A stretch of 37,293 bases of DNA from CALMKX01 sp044869955 (GCA_044869955.1 JBIOYC010000169.1:1-37293), one strand, 5' to 3'. Counted from the stretch's first letter, positions 18,757-28,316 are shown. The notes: generated by a model from the letters alone, not told the origin. Program-made: numbers and translations.

Positions 18757-19110
18757 TCAGTCCAGGAGGTGGGCGACACGCACGATCTCGATGCCCACGT
18801 CGTCGAAATAGCGTTGGATGGCGAGCGGGATGCGCGCGTCCGTCGGCAGGATGTACTTGATCATCGAGTAGTCGCCGACGTTGATCAGCGCCTTGCCCAC
18901 CCACAGCTTGACGTCGTTGAAGGAGCCCAGGGCCTCGGTGGAGCGCTTGACCTGGTAGAAGACCCCGTTGGCCACCACGTCGACGTCGGTCTTGCCCAGC
19001 AGGCGCGACTTGATGCCCTTGCCCAGGAACTCCAGGGCCTGGCCCTGCTCCTTCAGGAACACCGCCGCCTCCAGCTCGTAGCGGAAACCGATGGCGCGCG
19101 GATTGGTGTT
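18757..19110 (-). other. C-terminal PD-(D/E)XK-like nuclease toxin domain
   Basis: The last 117 residues or so of the giant protein form a compact unit. RAIGFRYELEAAVFLKEQG is a helix with a conserved-type Glu, followed by GKTDVDVV with the candidate catalytic Asp, then FYQVKRS, a QxK in place of the usual (D/E)XK. It ends in helix-strand elements (ALINVGDYSMIKYILP, GIEIVRVAHLLD). The order Glu helix, Asp strand, (E/Q)XK strand is the restriction-endonuclease fold signature known from contact-dependent and other polymorphic toxins. The assignment is by motif only. Confidence 0.65.
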
Positions 19111-22100
19111 GCTCAGGGTCTTCGCCAGCTTCTCGAAGCCCGGCACGTCCGCCACCTTGCCCATGTCCTCGAGCAGCTTGGTGATCGGATAGCCGTTGGT
19201 GATGGTCGAGGTGTTGTTGACCACCTTCTTCATGATCCGCGCGTCGACCTTGGTCAGGCTCTTGGCCATCGCGTCGAGGGCCGCCTGCAGGGCCTCCGGG
19301 CCCTGGGCCGCCAGCCGCGCGGCGGCATCCGGGGCGATCTCGCCGAGCACCTTGACCGTGCGGCCGAGGGCCTCGGAGCCGACTCCCGCCGGGATGTTGC
19401 GGATGAAGGTCTCGAGCAGGATGCAGTCCTTGAGCGCCAGGGACGGCGAGCCCGCCGGCACCGGCTCGAGCGCTCCGAGCTGCGGCTCGTCGTCGTTGGC
19501 CGGGCTCGACAGCTGGACCGGCGAGGCGGCATCCGGGCAGAAGGCCTTGCGGGCCTTGGCGAATGCCTTCCAGGCGTCGTCGCTGGAAAGGAACTGGGAG
19601 AGCCCCCGGCCGAGCTCCGGGTTGTCCCGGATGGCGGCGAAAAGGGCCTTCTCGCCGTCCGAGAGGCTGTCCCCCTTCTTGATCACGTCGAGGAAACGTT
19701 TGACCCAGACCCGGGCGAGGGGCGAGTCGCCGATCCTCGCCACCACGGCCCTGGCCGCTGATATCGGGACGTCGAGGATCTCCCCGAAGCCGGGCGCGAA
19801 CTCGGTGATCAGACCGATCGCCGAGAGGATCAGCTCTGGCCAGTTGACCGCGTCCGGGTTGAAGGCCATGCGCCAGAGGTTCTTGGCGATGGCGCCGATG
19901 TCGCCGACGATGAAGATGCCGCCGGCGATGTTGGCCACCGTGCCGGCGTTGGTCTGCGGATCGCCGCCGAAGAAGGACTGGATGACGTCCCAGACGGTGC
20001 TCCAGAAGCCCGGGTCGACCACCTGCACCTGGCCCTGGCCGTCCGCCCCGGCCTTGACCCCCAGGGCGTAGGCGGTCAGCTCGGACTTGAGGCCGAGGCC
20101 GTTCGAGGTCTTCGAACGGTCGGCGCTGGCGGTGCGGAAGATGCCGAAGGCGACGCTCTGGACGCCGGTCTGGCCGGGGACGAACTCGCGGCGCACCAGC
20201 GAGGAAGTGCCCACGCCAAGGCCGGTGGCCCGCACCTGGAAGCTCGCCGTGCCGCCGGCGCCGATGGTCACCTGGCCGGCGCCGTCGAGGCCGCCGAAGC
20301 TGACCAGGGCGAAGCCGCCCACGGAGGTGTCGATGCGCAGGTCGTCGACGTGGCCCGCAAAGCCGGCGCCGATCTGCACCGGGGAAGTGTTGTTGCTGAC
20401 GCCGGTGCCCGAGACCGGGGTCGAGGCTTGCTGGCTGCCGACGATCACCCGCAGGTCGCCGTCGGCGAGCTGTAGCTCGACGTACTGAAAGCTCCCCACC
20501 GACAGGGTGGCCGTCGAGGTGACGGTGGCGGAGCCGCCGCCGTCGGTGGTCACCTGGCCGCGCACCCGGCCGTCGCCCAGCACCTCCAGGCTCCAGGCCG
20601 AGCCCTTGGCCACCAGGGTGGCGGCATCGACGCTGGCCGGCCGCACCCACATCGCCACGCGGAAGCTCTCGCCGAAGTCGAGAGCCGCCGTGTGGGCGAT
20701 CGAGGCCACGTCGCCGGTGCCGAAGAGGGCCGAGGCGTTGCCACTGTTGGCCACCGCCGTGTCCAGCGTGGCGCCGCCCAGATCGAGGGACAGGCCGCCG
20801 AAGACGCCGGGCACCACGCCGCCGGTCTCGCTCTCGAAGGTGAAGGCCTCACCGGGCACGGCGCCCGAGACGCCGACGGTGATCACCTCGCCGGGGTTGC
20901 CGGTGACGGTCACCGGCGTGACCCCGAAGAAGGGGATGGTGACCACCCGGCCGTCCGGATGCGTGACGGTGGTGGTGCCGTCCTCCCCCGCCCCGGCCAT
21001 CAGGAAGCGCCGCTCCACCCGCACCGGGTTGTTGACCGAGGTGAACTCGCCCTCCCACACCAGCATGCGATCGCCGGCGTTGGCGGTGACCACCACTGTC
21101 CCCGGGGCCGCGCCGACGCTGCTGAGCGTGGCCGAGGCGCTGCCGCCCGAGACCACCGGATCGCCGACGATGGTGCCGTTCGAGGCGGTCCAGAACACCG
21201 GGGTGCCGTCCTCGGCCGAGAAGCTGGCGGTCAGGCTGGCCGAGCCGCCGCCATCGATGTCGATGGTGGAAGTCGAGCCCGAGATCGCGCCGCTGACCCG
21301 CCCCACCGAGATGGTGATCGAGGCGGTGGCACCCAGGGCCGAGACCACCACCACCTGGTCCAAAGGCTCGTTGGGCGCCTCGAGCACGGCCTGCGCCGAC
21401 CCGCCGACGGTCTCCTCCTGCACCGAGCGGAAGCCGGCGCTCGAGTCGTTGACCAGCCACGAGACCTCCGTGCCGTCCTCGACCACGTTGCCGGCGCCGT
21501 CGACGATCTGGGCGGTCAGGGTCACGACTCCGGTCGAGTCCGAGAAGTAGGAGCTGCGGTCCGCGCTCAGGCTGATCGAGCCAGGGTTGCCCGAGCTGGT
21601 GTTGTAGGGCTCGGTCTTGACCTTGAAGTCGACCTCGATGTCTTCTTCGAGCCCCGGTGCCTCGATCCGGAAGCGGGTCAGCGTGGCCTCGACCTTGGCG
21701 GTCGAGCCCGGGCTGGAGGGCATGGTGATGCCGATCGGCGCCAGCCCCTTCTCGGTGGTCGCCGAGGAGGAGCCCAGCGAGGCCGAGCCGTCGGTGACGC
21801 TGAACTCCACGGCGGCGCCGTCCTCGACCGGCTTGGTCTCCTCCGGGTCCTCGAAGCTCTTGTAGAAGACCGAGGCCACCGTGGCGTCCTCGGTGTCGTC
21901 CGCGGTGACGCCGTAGTCCTCGTCCGGCAGGACCTCGAAGTCGAGGTCGATGATGGTGGCGAAGGCGGAATCGACGATCGGCTCCTGATCGCCGTTCTCG
22001 TAGGAGAGCTTGAGCTCGGTGCCGAGCGGACCGCTGCTCGAGGCCACACCCTCCACCCAGACCATCTCCGGCGGGGTCTCGCCGTTCTCGAAGTTCCAGG

Positions 22101-25100
22101 TCTTGGGCAGGGAAACCTCGGTGCCCTTGGTCTCCTCCTCCCAGACCTTGACCGAGCCGCCGTCGCTGCCGGCCTCGAGGGTCAGCTGGCCCTGCTCGAT
22201 GCCGTCGTCGACGTCGATCGTCAGCTGGACCAGCTCGTTCTCGTCGGTGACCGAGCCCGCTTCCTCGTTGTCCGGCTGGTCGTTCTGGTTGTCGTCGTCG
22301 TCGTTGACCACGAAGAAGGCGCCCGGGTCCTCCTCGTTGGGCATCGGCTCGTCTTCTTCCGGCAGCTCCTTGAGCACCAGGTCGACGGTGATCACCTTGA
22401 CCGTGATCGTGTCGGTCTGCGAGCCGCCCGAGTCGCACTCGTCGCAGGAGACCGTGACCGTGACCTCGTAGTCGCCCGGCTCGGCGTACTCGTGCACCGG
22501 CGACGCCTCGTCCGTGGTCTCGCCGTCGCCGAAGTCCCACTCGTAGGCGAGATCGCAGTTGGCCTCCGCCTCGGCCTCGAAGAGCACCTCGCGCTCCTTG
22601 CCGACGACCGCCTGCTCCTCCTCGCCGTTGGCGGTGGCGGTGACGCTCTCGACCTCCTTGGGCTCGCAATTGCCGCCGCTGCAGCTCTCGCACTCGCCGC
22701 AGCGGGGCATCGGCTGGTTGTTGACGCAGACCGTGCAGGCCGAGGGGTTGCAGGTGCCCGAGGGTGGGGCCGGCGGCGTGGTGCAGCCGCCCCAGCCGGA
22801 CTTCGAGACGCCGAAGCCGGGACGCGAGACCACCGACAGGCCGTCCGGCGTGACCTCCGCCGAACCGGCCGAGACGTACTCGCCCATGTCGTGGTCGAAG
22901 CTGAAGATGTCGACCACCGTGCCGGGCTCCTCGCCCATGTTGGGGATCTGGATCCGCGCCGGCGGGTCGAAGTGCGCTCCCGGCGGCTGCACCGTCCAGG
23001 CGAGCATGAAGCTCGAGCCCATGGGAGCGATCATCGGCACCTTGTCGTAGTGCACCTGGGTGATCGAGACCATGCCCGTGCGCGAGCCGTCCGGGAAGGA
23101 GACCGAGTTGGCGAACACCGTCAGCGAGCCGCCGGGGATGCCCGCGATCGGCAGCACGACGTCCTCCGGGCCGCCCACCAGGCGGGCGTTCTCGGTGTCG
23201 ATCGGCAGCATGCGCACCGGCATGCCGATGGTGTTGTCTTGGCCGCTGACGGTGTTGAACTCGAAGAAGAGCACCGGCCAGGTGCCCTCGCGCGGAGTGG
23301 TGCGGCCGTCGGCTTTCAAGTGCACCGTGCCCACCGGGGTGCCGGGCAGGACGAAGCGGCCGTCCGCCCCGGTCACGCTCGACACCGCGGTATCGACGAT
23401 CGACATGGTGACGCCGGGCACCGGCTGGTCCTCGTTGTCGAGCACGATGCCGGAGACGCGGGTCTCGGCCTCGGCGCCGGTCGACAGGCCGGTGATCACG
23501 AACAGGGCGGGCGGCTCGGTCAGGCCGGGGAACACCGCCTTGACCACGTGGGCGTCGATGCCCACCTCGGGGCCGAGGGTGAACGGCATCGCCGCCTTGC
23601 CTTCGGCGTCGGTCAAGGTGGTGATGGTGGACAGGCCGTCGAAGTGGCCGCCGCCGACCATCACCGAGTAGGTCACCGGCACCCCGGGCACGGTGTTGCC
23701 CATGTCGTCGAAGACCTGGGTGAGCAGGGGCTTGGGCATCGCACCACCGGACGCCGCGGCCAGGGCACCGGTCTGGTTGTTGCCCACCAGGCGGACGATC
23801 CGGTTCGGGGTCAGGTAGCTCGCCGAGGCGCAGAACACCACGGCGCCCGGGAAGCCGACCGAGCCGACCTTCACCTCGTGGTTGCCCTCGCCGGCCCGGG
23901 AGCCGACCCGGAAGCTCGCCTGGGCGAAGCCGAGCTCGTCGGAGACGGTGGTCACCGTCGCGCCGGTGCCGCCGGTGGCCGACAGGATGCCGTCGCCGCG
24001 CACCACCTCGAAGCTCACCGTGCGGCCGGCGAGGGGGTTGCCGATCAGGTCGGTCAGGCGCACCACCAGCGGGTTCGCCAGCTCCTGGCCGACGGGCGCC
24101 GACTGGCCGTTGCCGGCCATCTCCTCGAGCTTCTGGGTGGCGCCCTGGAGGTAGGTGACGCGGATCGAGCTGCGGCCGACGTTGCCCACCGAGTCGGTGC
24201 CCACGGCCTCGATGACGTTCTCGCCCGGCTGGAGCAGGAACTCGTCGACCACGTAGCTCGCGTGGTCGGTCTTGGCCGCCACGCCGTTGACCTGCACCGC
24301 CACCGCCACGGCGTCACTGTTCGACGAGCCTGGGTCGTTGGTCTCGCCGGTGACCATGATCACGCCCGAGGTGGTGACGAAGCCGTCCGGCGGGGTGGTG
24401 ATCACCACCTGCGGCTTGATCGAGTCGAGCACCACCGAGACGGTGGCGGTGCCGATGCCGCCGGCGCCGTTGCGCGCCACCACGGTCAGGGTGTTCGAGC
24501 CCTCGACCAGGTCCACGCCCGGGACCGAGAAGGTGCCGTCGCCGTTCACCGTGCCGGCGACGCCGTGGACCTCGACCGTCTCGGCGGCCGGGTCGACCGT
24601 GCCTTCGAGGTCGACGGTGTCGTCGCCGGTGAGGAAGCCGGTGGCCGGCGAGGTGATCGCCACGGCGAGGGCCAGCTGTAGGTCGAAGGAACGGGAGTCG
24701 AAGCCGGTGTTGCCGTCGGCGTCGGCGATCTGGGCCGTGACGCGGTGAGGGCCGGCGTCGAGGGGCGGCGGCTCGCAGGTCGCGGAGAGTGGCCCGGCCT
24801 GACAGGAGGTGCTGACGTCGAAGCTGTCGACCGTCACCTGCAGCGTCGTGGTCACCACGCCGGTCAGGGCGTCGCTGTATTCGACGGTGATCGTCGGGGT
24901 GGTGTCACCGATCACCGGCGAGACGGCCGGAGTGGTGATGGCGATCTCCGGCGGGAAGTTGTCGCGGGCGGCGAGATCGAAGGTCAGGGTGGCGGTGCCG
25001 CGGTTGCCCGCGCGGTCGGTGACCCGCACCTCGACGGTATGGCTGCCCTCGACGAGGAGGGGCGCGCAGTCCACCTGGGCGGCGCCCACGGTGCAGCCGC

Positions 25101-28100
25101 CGACGATCTCGTTGCCGTCCACCCGCACCGAGACGCCGCCGGCGCCGATCCCCGCGAGGTCGTCCGAGAAAGTCGCGGCGATCGCCGGCTGGAGGGTGCC
25201 GATGACCTGCGTCGTCGCGGGCTGGGTGATGGTCACGGCCGGCGCCACTTCGTCGAGCACCAGCTGGAAGGCATTGGCCAAGGTGGCAACGTTGCCGGCG
25301 CGGTCCGCGGCCACGGCGGTGAGGGTGTTCGGCCCCGCCGCCGCCCCGATCGAGCAGCTGGCCTGGCCGGGGCCGAAGGTGCAGCCGTCGGCCACCGAGA
25401 ACCCTCCCGACAGCAGGTCGAGACGGCTGAGGTCCAGCCCGGAGTCGGCGTCGGAGTAGCCGAAGGCGGCGGCCACCAGCGGCTCCCGCGCGAAGACGTT
25501 CGGCGCCGGGGCCGTCCAAACGATCACCGGCGGCACGGTGTCCAGGTCGTAGAGGAAGGAGAGGGTCACCGAGCCGAGGTTGCCCGCCACGTCGGCGATG
25601 CGCGCCTCGAGCTGGCGGGGGCCCTCGCCGATCGCCGGGTTGCAGCCCGCGGTGTCGACGCCCACGGTGCAGGTGCCCGACACGTCCACACCGTCGAGCA
25701 GCAGGACGAAGCTCGCCGGCACCACCCGCGAGTCGACCTCGGTCCAGGCGACCGTCACCAGCAGGGGCAGGTTGGTCACCACCACCGGGCCGGCCGGGCT
25801 GGTGAAGCCGAGCACCGGGGCGGCGGTGTCGAGCACCAGCTCGAAGCCGCCGGTCGCCGTGCCCAGGTTGCCCTGGGCGTCGCGCACCGAGGCGGTCAGG
25901 GTGTGCTGCGCGGAGCCCAGGGCGGGCGGAGCACAGCTGGCGCTGCCGGCACCGGCCACGCAGGTGGTCGAGACGTCCAGGCCGTCGACCAGCACGGTCA
26001 GGGTGGTGGGGTCCACTCCGGAGCCGTCATCCGAGTAGCTGAGGACGATCGACGGGCTCGCCTGATTGATCACCAGCCCGGTCGGCGCGGTGATCGCGAT
26101 CTGCGGCGGGCTCACGTCTTGGTTGGGGATGACGAAGCCCTGGCTGGCCGTGGCGCCGTTGCCCGCCAGGTCGGCGATCTGGGCGGTGGCGGTGTGCAGC
26201 CCGACCGCGAGCTCGGGGGGCTCGCAGGTGGCGTCGCTGGCGGTGACGGTGCAGCTGGCGGTGATCTCACCGCCGTCGACGAAGACGTGCAGACTGGCGA
26301 GGTCCACGCCCGAGCCGCTGTCGCTGTAGACCACCCGCACGGTGGGGCTGGTGTCCCCCGGCGGCAGCGGGTCGATCGGCGCCGTGAAGGTCAGGCTCGG
26401 CGGCGTGGTGTCGCCGGGGATGACGGTGAAGGGCTGCGAGGCCGCGGCGTCGTTGCCGGCCAGGTCCGAGACCTGGGCGGTGGCGGTGTGGAGGCCCGGC
26501 GCCAGCACCGGCGGCTCGCAGGTGGCGTCGGCCGCGGTCACGACGCAGCTGGCGGTGATCTCGCCGCCGTCGACGAAGACGTGCAGGCTGGTGAGGTCGA
26601 TGCCCGAGCCGGCGTCGCTGAAGGTCACCCGCACGGTCGGACTGGTGTCTCCCGCCGGCAGCGGGTCGATCGGCGCCGTGAACGTCAGGCTCGGCGCCGT
26701 AGTGTCGTCCAGGGCCGGCAAGCGGAAGGTCACGCGCAGGCGCGGCTTCGGCTGGTCGGCGTGCTCGCGGGAGGCCCAGCGGGTGTTCGGCGAGCCGCCC
26801 CCGGCCGGGTCCATGCGCAGCAGGAAGCCGTGGTTGGCCACCCGCAGCGGCTCCGGAGCGAGGTAGGCGCCGAGGCTCGGCAGCACGCTCCAGGTGCGCT
26901 CGCCGCTGCCGTTGTTGAGCACGGTGAGGGCCGAGTCAGCGGTCGGCTCGAAGGTGCCGCCCGACCAGGGTGCGGCACATTGGGTCTGGCCTCCCGGGCT
27001 CTCGTCGCTGGGGCAATTCCAGGTCGCATCCTCCTCCAGCCAGGCCCGGCCGAGGCGGTGCACCGACACCGCCCGGCCGGCGGCGCCGAGGTTGCGGGCG
27101 CGGTTCAGCCAGAGCAGCAGCGAGGCCTCGTCCAGGTCCACCTCGGTGCGCGACGCCAGGCTCACGAGGTCGGCGAGGCCGAAACGCACCAGAGCCCGGT
27201 AGTCCGGCCCGGAGCGGACCTCGAGCAGCTCACGGTCACCGTTCCTCTGGTTCGGGTGGTTGGCTTCGAGGGTGGTGTCGGCCTCGGCGAGCAACTCGCG
27301 GGTGTGCGGGCCGGGGGTCAGCAGTAGGTCGAAGGGCCGCGACGCGTTGGTGACGTTGCCGTCGAGGTCGGCGACGCTCGCCACCAGCTGGTGGGGCCCC
27401 TCGGCGAGGTCCTGGTCGAGCGAGCATTCGACGCCCGCCGCCCCGGTGACGCACAGGGAGCTGAGGTCGGCGCCGTCCAGGGTGACTGTCAGGCTCGCGG
27501 CGTCGATTCCCGAGCCACCGTCGCTCCAGGCGAGGCGGATCGTCGGCCGGACCTCGCCGACCACGAAGTAGTGGGCTGGGGCGACGAAGGAGAGGGCCGG
27601 GGGCACGGCGTCGGTTTCGTAGGTGACCGTGAGGTGGGGCGCGTCCGCCGCCGCCCCCTCGCGGGACACCGAGGTGAAAAGGGCGCCCGAGCCCTCCTGG
27701 CGCAGCTTGACCAGCCAGCCGAAGTTGGTCTCGGTGCCGGCGAGGAAGCTCTCGAGGTCCGCCAGGGCCGGGAAGGCCACCCGGCCGAGGGTGCCATTGC
27801 CGAGCACCACGGTGGCGGTGGCGGGGTTGTCGAAATCGCCGCCGCCCCAGCTCTGGGCGCAGTCGCGGTTCTGGTCGGAGAGGTCACTGTCCTCCGGGCA
27901 GGTCCAGGTCACCGCCGCCTCGTTCCAGGCCCGCTCCAGGCGGTGGAGGCGCACGTCCGCGCCAGCGGCCGGGAAGCCGCCCGCCGCGCTGACGGTGAGC
28001 TCGACGGCGGCGCTCTCGATCAGGGCCTCGGGACCCAGCTCCGTGGCGAGGGGGGCCAGGTCGAAGAGGAAGATGGCGCGCGCGTCGTTGCCGACGTCGT

Positions 28101-28272
28101 GGTGATCGACCGAGCCGAAGTTGCTGTGGGTCTCCCCGGGGCCGCGCAGGAGGTTGGCGTCCGCGGTGGCATCCAGGTGGATCGTGAGGCTCTCACCCGC
28201 GAGCGGTGAGCAGAGGACGAGGAGCCCCAGGCAGGCTCCCAGCAGGGGCTTCGGCCGGCGGATTGCGCGCAT
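18757..28272 (-). CDS. Giant secreted polymorphic-toxin-like protein with C-terminal nuclease-like domain
   Basis: The protein has 3,171 residues. The ATG at 28272 is chosen because GGGAGGAG lies just upstream and a signal peptide follows (MRAIRRPKP, then a Leu-rich core to about residue 27); an ATG 36 bases earlier lacks both. Domains, residues approximate: DNRLRE-type 28-220; Ig-like 224-320; second DNRLRE-type 325-518; a further array of Ig-like units 520-1380; Big_1-like 1381-1597; carboxypeptidase-regulatory-like from 1604; a segment with IFSFDHDMGEYVSAG, which I recall from large Rhs/toxin-type proteins; Cys-rich linker 1826-1870; PKD (YEWDFGDGE) 1901-1959; an acidic stretch; Big-type 2232-2314; LamG-like 2477-2624; helical, partly hydrophobic pre-toxin-like region 2754-3047; nuclease-like C-terminus 3055-3171. 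Signal peptide, long filament and variable-looking tip match the polymorphic toxin plan. No dedicated secretion partner is visible nearby. A purely adhesive role remains possible. Confidence 0.88.
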   Translation of the reverse strand: MRAIRRPKPLLGACLGLLVLCSPLAGESLTIHLDATADANLLRGPGETHSNFGSVDHHDVGNDARAIFLFDLAPLATELGPEALIESAAVELTVSAAGGFPAAGADVRLHRLERAWNEAAVTWTCPEDSDLSDQNRDCAQSWGGGDFDNPATATVVLGNGTLGRVAFPALADLESFLAGTETNFGWLVKLRQEGSGALFTSVSREGAAADAPHLTVTYETDAVPPALSFVAPAHYFVVGEVRPTIRLAWSDGGSGIDAASLTVTLDGADLSSLCVTGAAGVECSLDQDLAEGPHQLVASVADLDGNVTNASRPFDLLLTPGPHTRELLAEADTTLEANHPNQRNGDRELLEVRSGPDYRALVRFGLADLVSLASRTEVDLDEASLLLWLNRARNLGAAGRAVSVHRLGRAWLEEDATWNCPSDESPGGQTQCAAPWSGGTFEPTADSALTVLNNGSGERTWSVLPSLGAYLAPEPLRVANHGFLLRMDPAGGGSPNTRWASREHADQPKPRLRVTFRLPALDDTTAPSLTFTAPIDPLPAGDTSPTVRVTFSDAGSGIDLTSLHVFVDGGEITASCVVTAADATCEPPVLAPGLHTATAQVSDLAGNDAAASQPFTVIPGDTTPPSLTFTAPIDPLPPGDTSPTVRVVYSDSGSGVDLASLHVFVDGGEITASCTVTASDATCEPPELAVGLHTATAQIADLAGNGATASQGFVIPNQDVSPPQIAITAPTGLVINQASPSIVLSYSDDGSGVDPTTLTVLVDGLDVSTTCVAGAGSASCAPPALGSAQHTLTASVRDAQGNLGTATGGFELVLDTAAPVLGFTSPAGPVVVTNLPLLVTVAWTEVDSRVVPASFVLLLDGVDVSGTCTVGVDTAGCNPAIGEGPRQLEARIADVAGNLGSVTLSFLYDLDTVPPVIVWTAPAPNVFAREPLVAAAFGYSDADSGLDLSRLDLLSGGFSVADGCTFGPGQASCSIGAAAGPNTLTAVAADRAGNVATLANAFQLVLDEVAPAVTITQPATTQVIGTLQPAIAATFSDDLAGIGAGGVSVRVDGNEIVGGCTVGAAQVDCAPLLVEGSHTVEVRVTDRAGNRGTATLTFDLAARDNFPPEIAITTPAVSPVIGDTTPTITVEYSDALTGVVTTTLQVTVDSFDVSTSCQAGPLSATCEPPPLDAGPHRVTAQIADADGNTGFDSRSFDLQLALAVAITSPATGFLTGDDTVDLEGTVDPAAETVEVHGVAGTVNGDGTFSVPGVDLVEGSNTLTVVARNGAGGIGTATVSVVLDSIKPQVVITTPPDGFVTTSGVIMVTGETNDPGSSNSDAVAVAVQVNGVAAKTDHASYVVDEFLLQPGENVIEAVGTDSVGNVGRSSIRVTYLQGATQKLEEMAGNGQSAPVGQELANPLVVRLTDLIGNPLAGRTVSFEVVRGDGILSATGGTGATVTTVSDELGFAQASFRVGSRAGEGNHEVKVGSVGFPGAVVFCASASYLTPNRIVRLVGNNQTGALAAASGGAMPKPLLTQVFDDMGNTVPGVPVTYSVMVGGGHFDGLSTITTLTDAEGKAAMPFTLGPEVGIDAHVVKAVFPGLTEPPALFVITGLSTGAEAETRVSGIVLDNEDQPVPGVTMSIVDTAVSSVTGADGRFVLPGTPVGTVHLKADGRTTPREGTWPVLFFEFNTVSGQDNTIGMPVRMLPIDTENARLVGGPEDVVLPIAGIPGGSLTVFANSVSFPDGSRTGMVSITQVHYDKVPMIAPMGSSFMLAWTVQPPGAHFDPPARIQIPNMGEEPGTVVDIFSFDHDMGEYVSAGSAEVTPDGLSVVSRPGFGVSKSGWGGCTTPPAPPSGTCNPSACTVCVNNQPMPRCGECESCSGGNCEPKEVESVTATANGEEEQAVVGKEREVLFEAEAEANCDLAYEWDFGDGETTDEASPVHEYAEPGDYEVTVTVSCDECDSGGSQTDTITVKVITVDLVLKELPEEDEPMPNEEDPGAFFVVNDDDDNQNDQPDNEEAGSVTDENELVQLTIDVDDGIEQGQLTLEAGSDGGSVKVWEEETKGTEVSLPKTWNFENGETPPEMVWVEGVASSSGPLGTELKLSYENGDQEPIVDSAFATIIDLDFEVLPDEDYGVTADDTEDATVASVFYKSFEDPEETKPVEDGAAVEFSVTDGSASLGSSSATTEKGLAPIGITMPSSPGSTAKVEATLTRFRIEAPGLEEDIEVDFKVKTEPYNTSSGNPGSISLSADRSSYFSDSTGVVTLTAQIVDGAGNVVEDGTEVSWLVNDSSAGFRSVQEETVGGSAQAVLEAPNEPLDQVVVVSALGATASITISVGRVSGAISGSTSTIDIDGGGSASLTASFSAEDGTPVFWTASNGTIVGDPVVSGGSASATLSSVGAAPGTVVVTANAGDRMLVWEGEFTSVNNPVRVERRFLMAGAGEDGTTTVTHPDGRVVTIPFFGVTPVTVTGNPGEVITVGVSGAVPGEAFTFESETGGVVPGVFGGLSLDLGGATLDTAVANSGNASALFGTGDVASIAHTAALDFGESFRVAMWVRPASVDAATLVAKGSAWSLEVLGDGRVRGQVTTDGGGSATVTSTATLSVGSFQYVELQLADGDLRVIVGSQQASTPVSGTGVSNNTSPVQIGAGFAGHVDDLRIDTSVGGFALVSFGGLDGAGQVTIGAGGTASFQVRATGLGVGTSSLVRREFVPGQTGVQSVAFGIFRTASADRSKTSNGLGLKSELTAYALGVKAGADGQGQVQVVDPGFWSTVWDVIQSFFGGDPQTNAGTVANIAGGIFIVGDIGAIAKNLWRMAFNPDAVNWPELILSAIGLITEFAPGFGEILDVPISAARAVVARIGDSPLARVWVKRFLDVIKKGDSLSDGEKALFAAIRDNPELGRGLSQFLSSDDAWKAFAKARKAFCPDAASPVQLSSPANDDEPQLGALEPVPAGSPSLALKDCILLETFIRNIPAGVGSEALGRTVKVLGEIAPDAAARLAAQGPEALQAALDAMAKSLTKVDARIMKKVVNNTSTITNGYPITKLLEDMGKVADVPGFEKLAKTLSNTNPRAIGFRYELEAAVFLKEQGQALEFLGKGIKSRLLGKTDVDVVANGVFYQVKRSTEALGSFNDVKLWVGKALINVGDYSMIKYILPTDARIPLAIQRYFDDVGIEIVRVAHLLD
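24900..27600 (-). repeat. Array of Ig-like domains each carrying a C-x8-C pair
   Basis: Eight Ig-like units in the toxin-like protein share PPxxxxTxP openings, a YSDxGSGxD-like turn, a VxVDG strand and AQxxDxAGN endings. Each has two cysteines separated by exactly eight residues, for example CVTGAAGVEC, CVVTAADATC, CTVGVDTAGC and CQAGPLSATC. The first unit (27600-27310) is separated from the other seven (about 26705-24700) by the second DNRLRE domain. The cysteine pair probably forms a beta-hairpin disulphide, consistent with an extracytoplasmic location. The boundaries given are approximate. Confidence 0.75.
26120..26705 (-). repeat. Recent 294-bp tandem duplication of one Ig-like unit
   Basis: Two adjacent Ig-like units are nearly identical at protein level (both with SLTFTAPIDPLP, DTSPTVRV, SLHVFVDGGEITASC) and clearly similar at DNA level. 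The shared DNA landmark GTCGACGAAGACGTGCAG begins at 26275 and again at 26569, a period of 294 bases or 98 residues. The other Ig-like units are far more divergent, so this duplication is young. Confidence 0.85.
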
Positions 28273-28316
28273 CGACTCCTCCCGAAACAACCGGATCACT
28301 CCAACCACTACGGCGC

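Noticed and set aside
18365..20650. Minus-strand frame of 761 codons over the end of the toxin-like gene
   Set aside because: It is an Arg-rich shadow frame; the overlapping gene carries the LamG-like and nuclease-like domains.
28265..28280. Lipoprotein signal (LGAC) near the start of the toxin-like protein
   Set aside because: The cysteine is at about residue 14, before a long hydrophobic core has formed. A normal Sec signal ending near residue 27 fits better.
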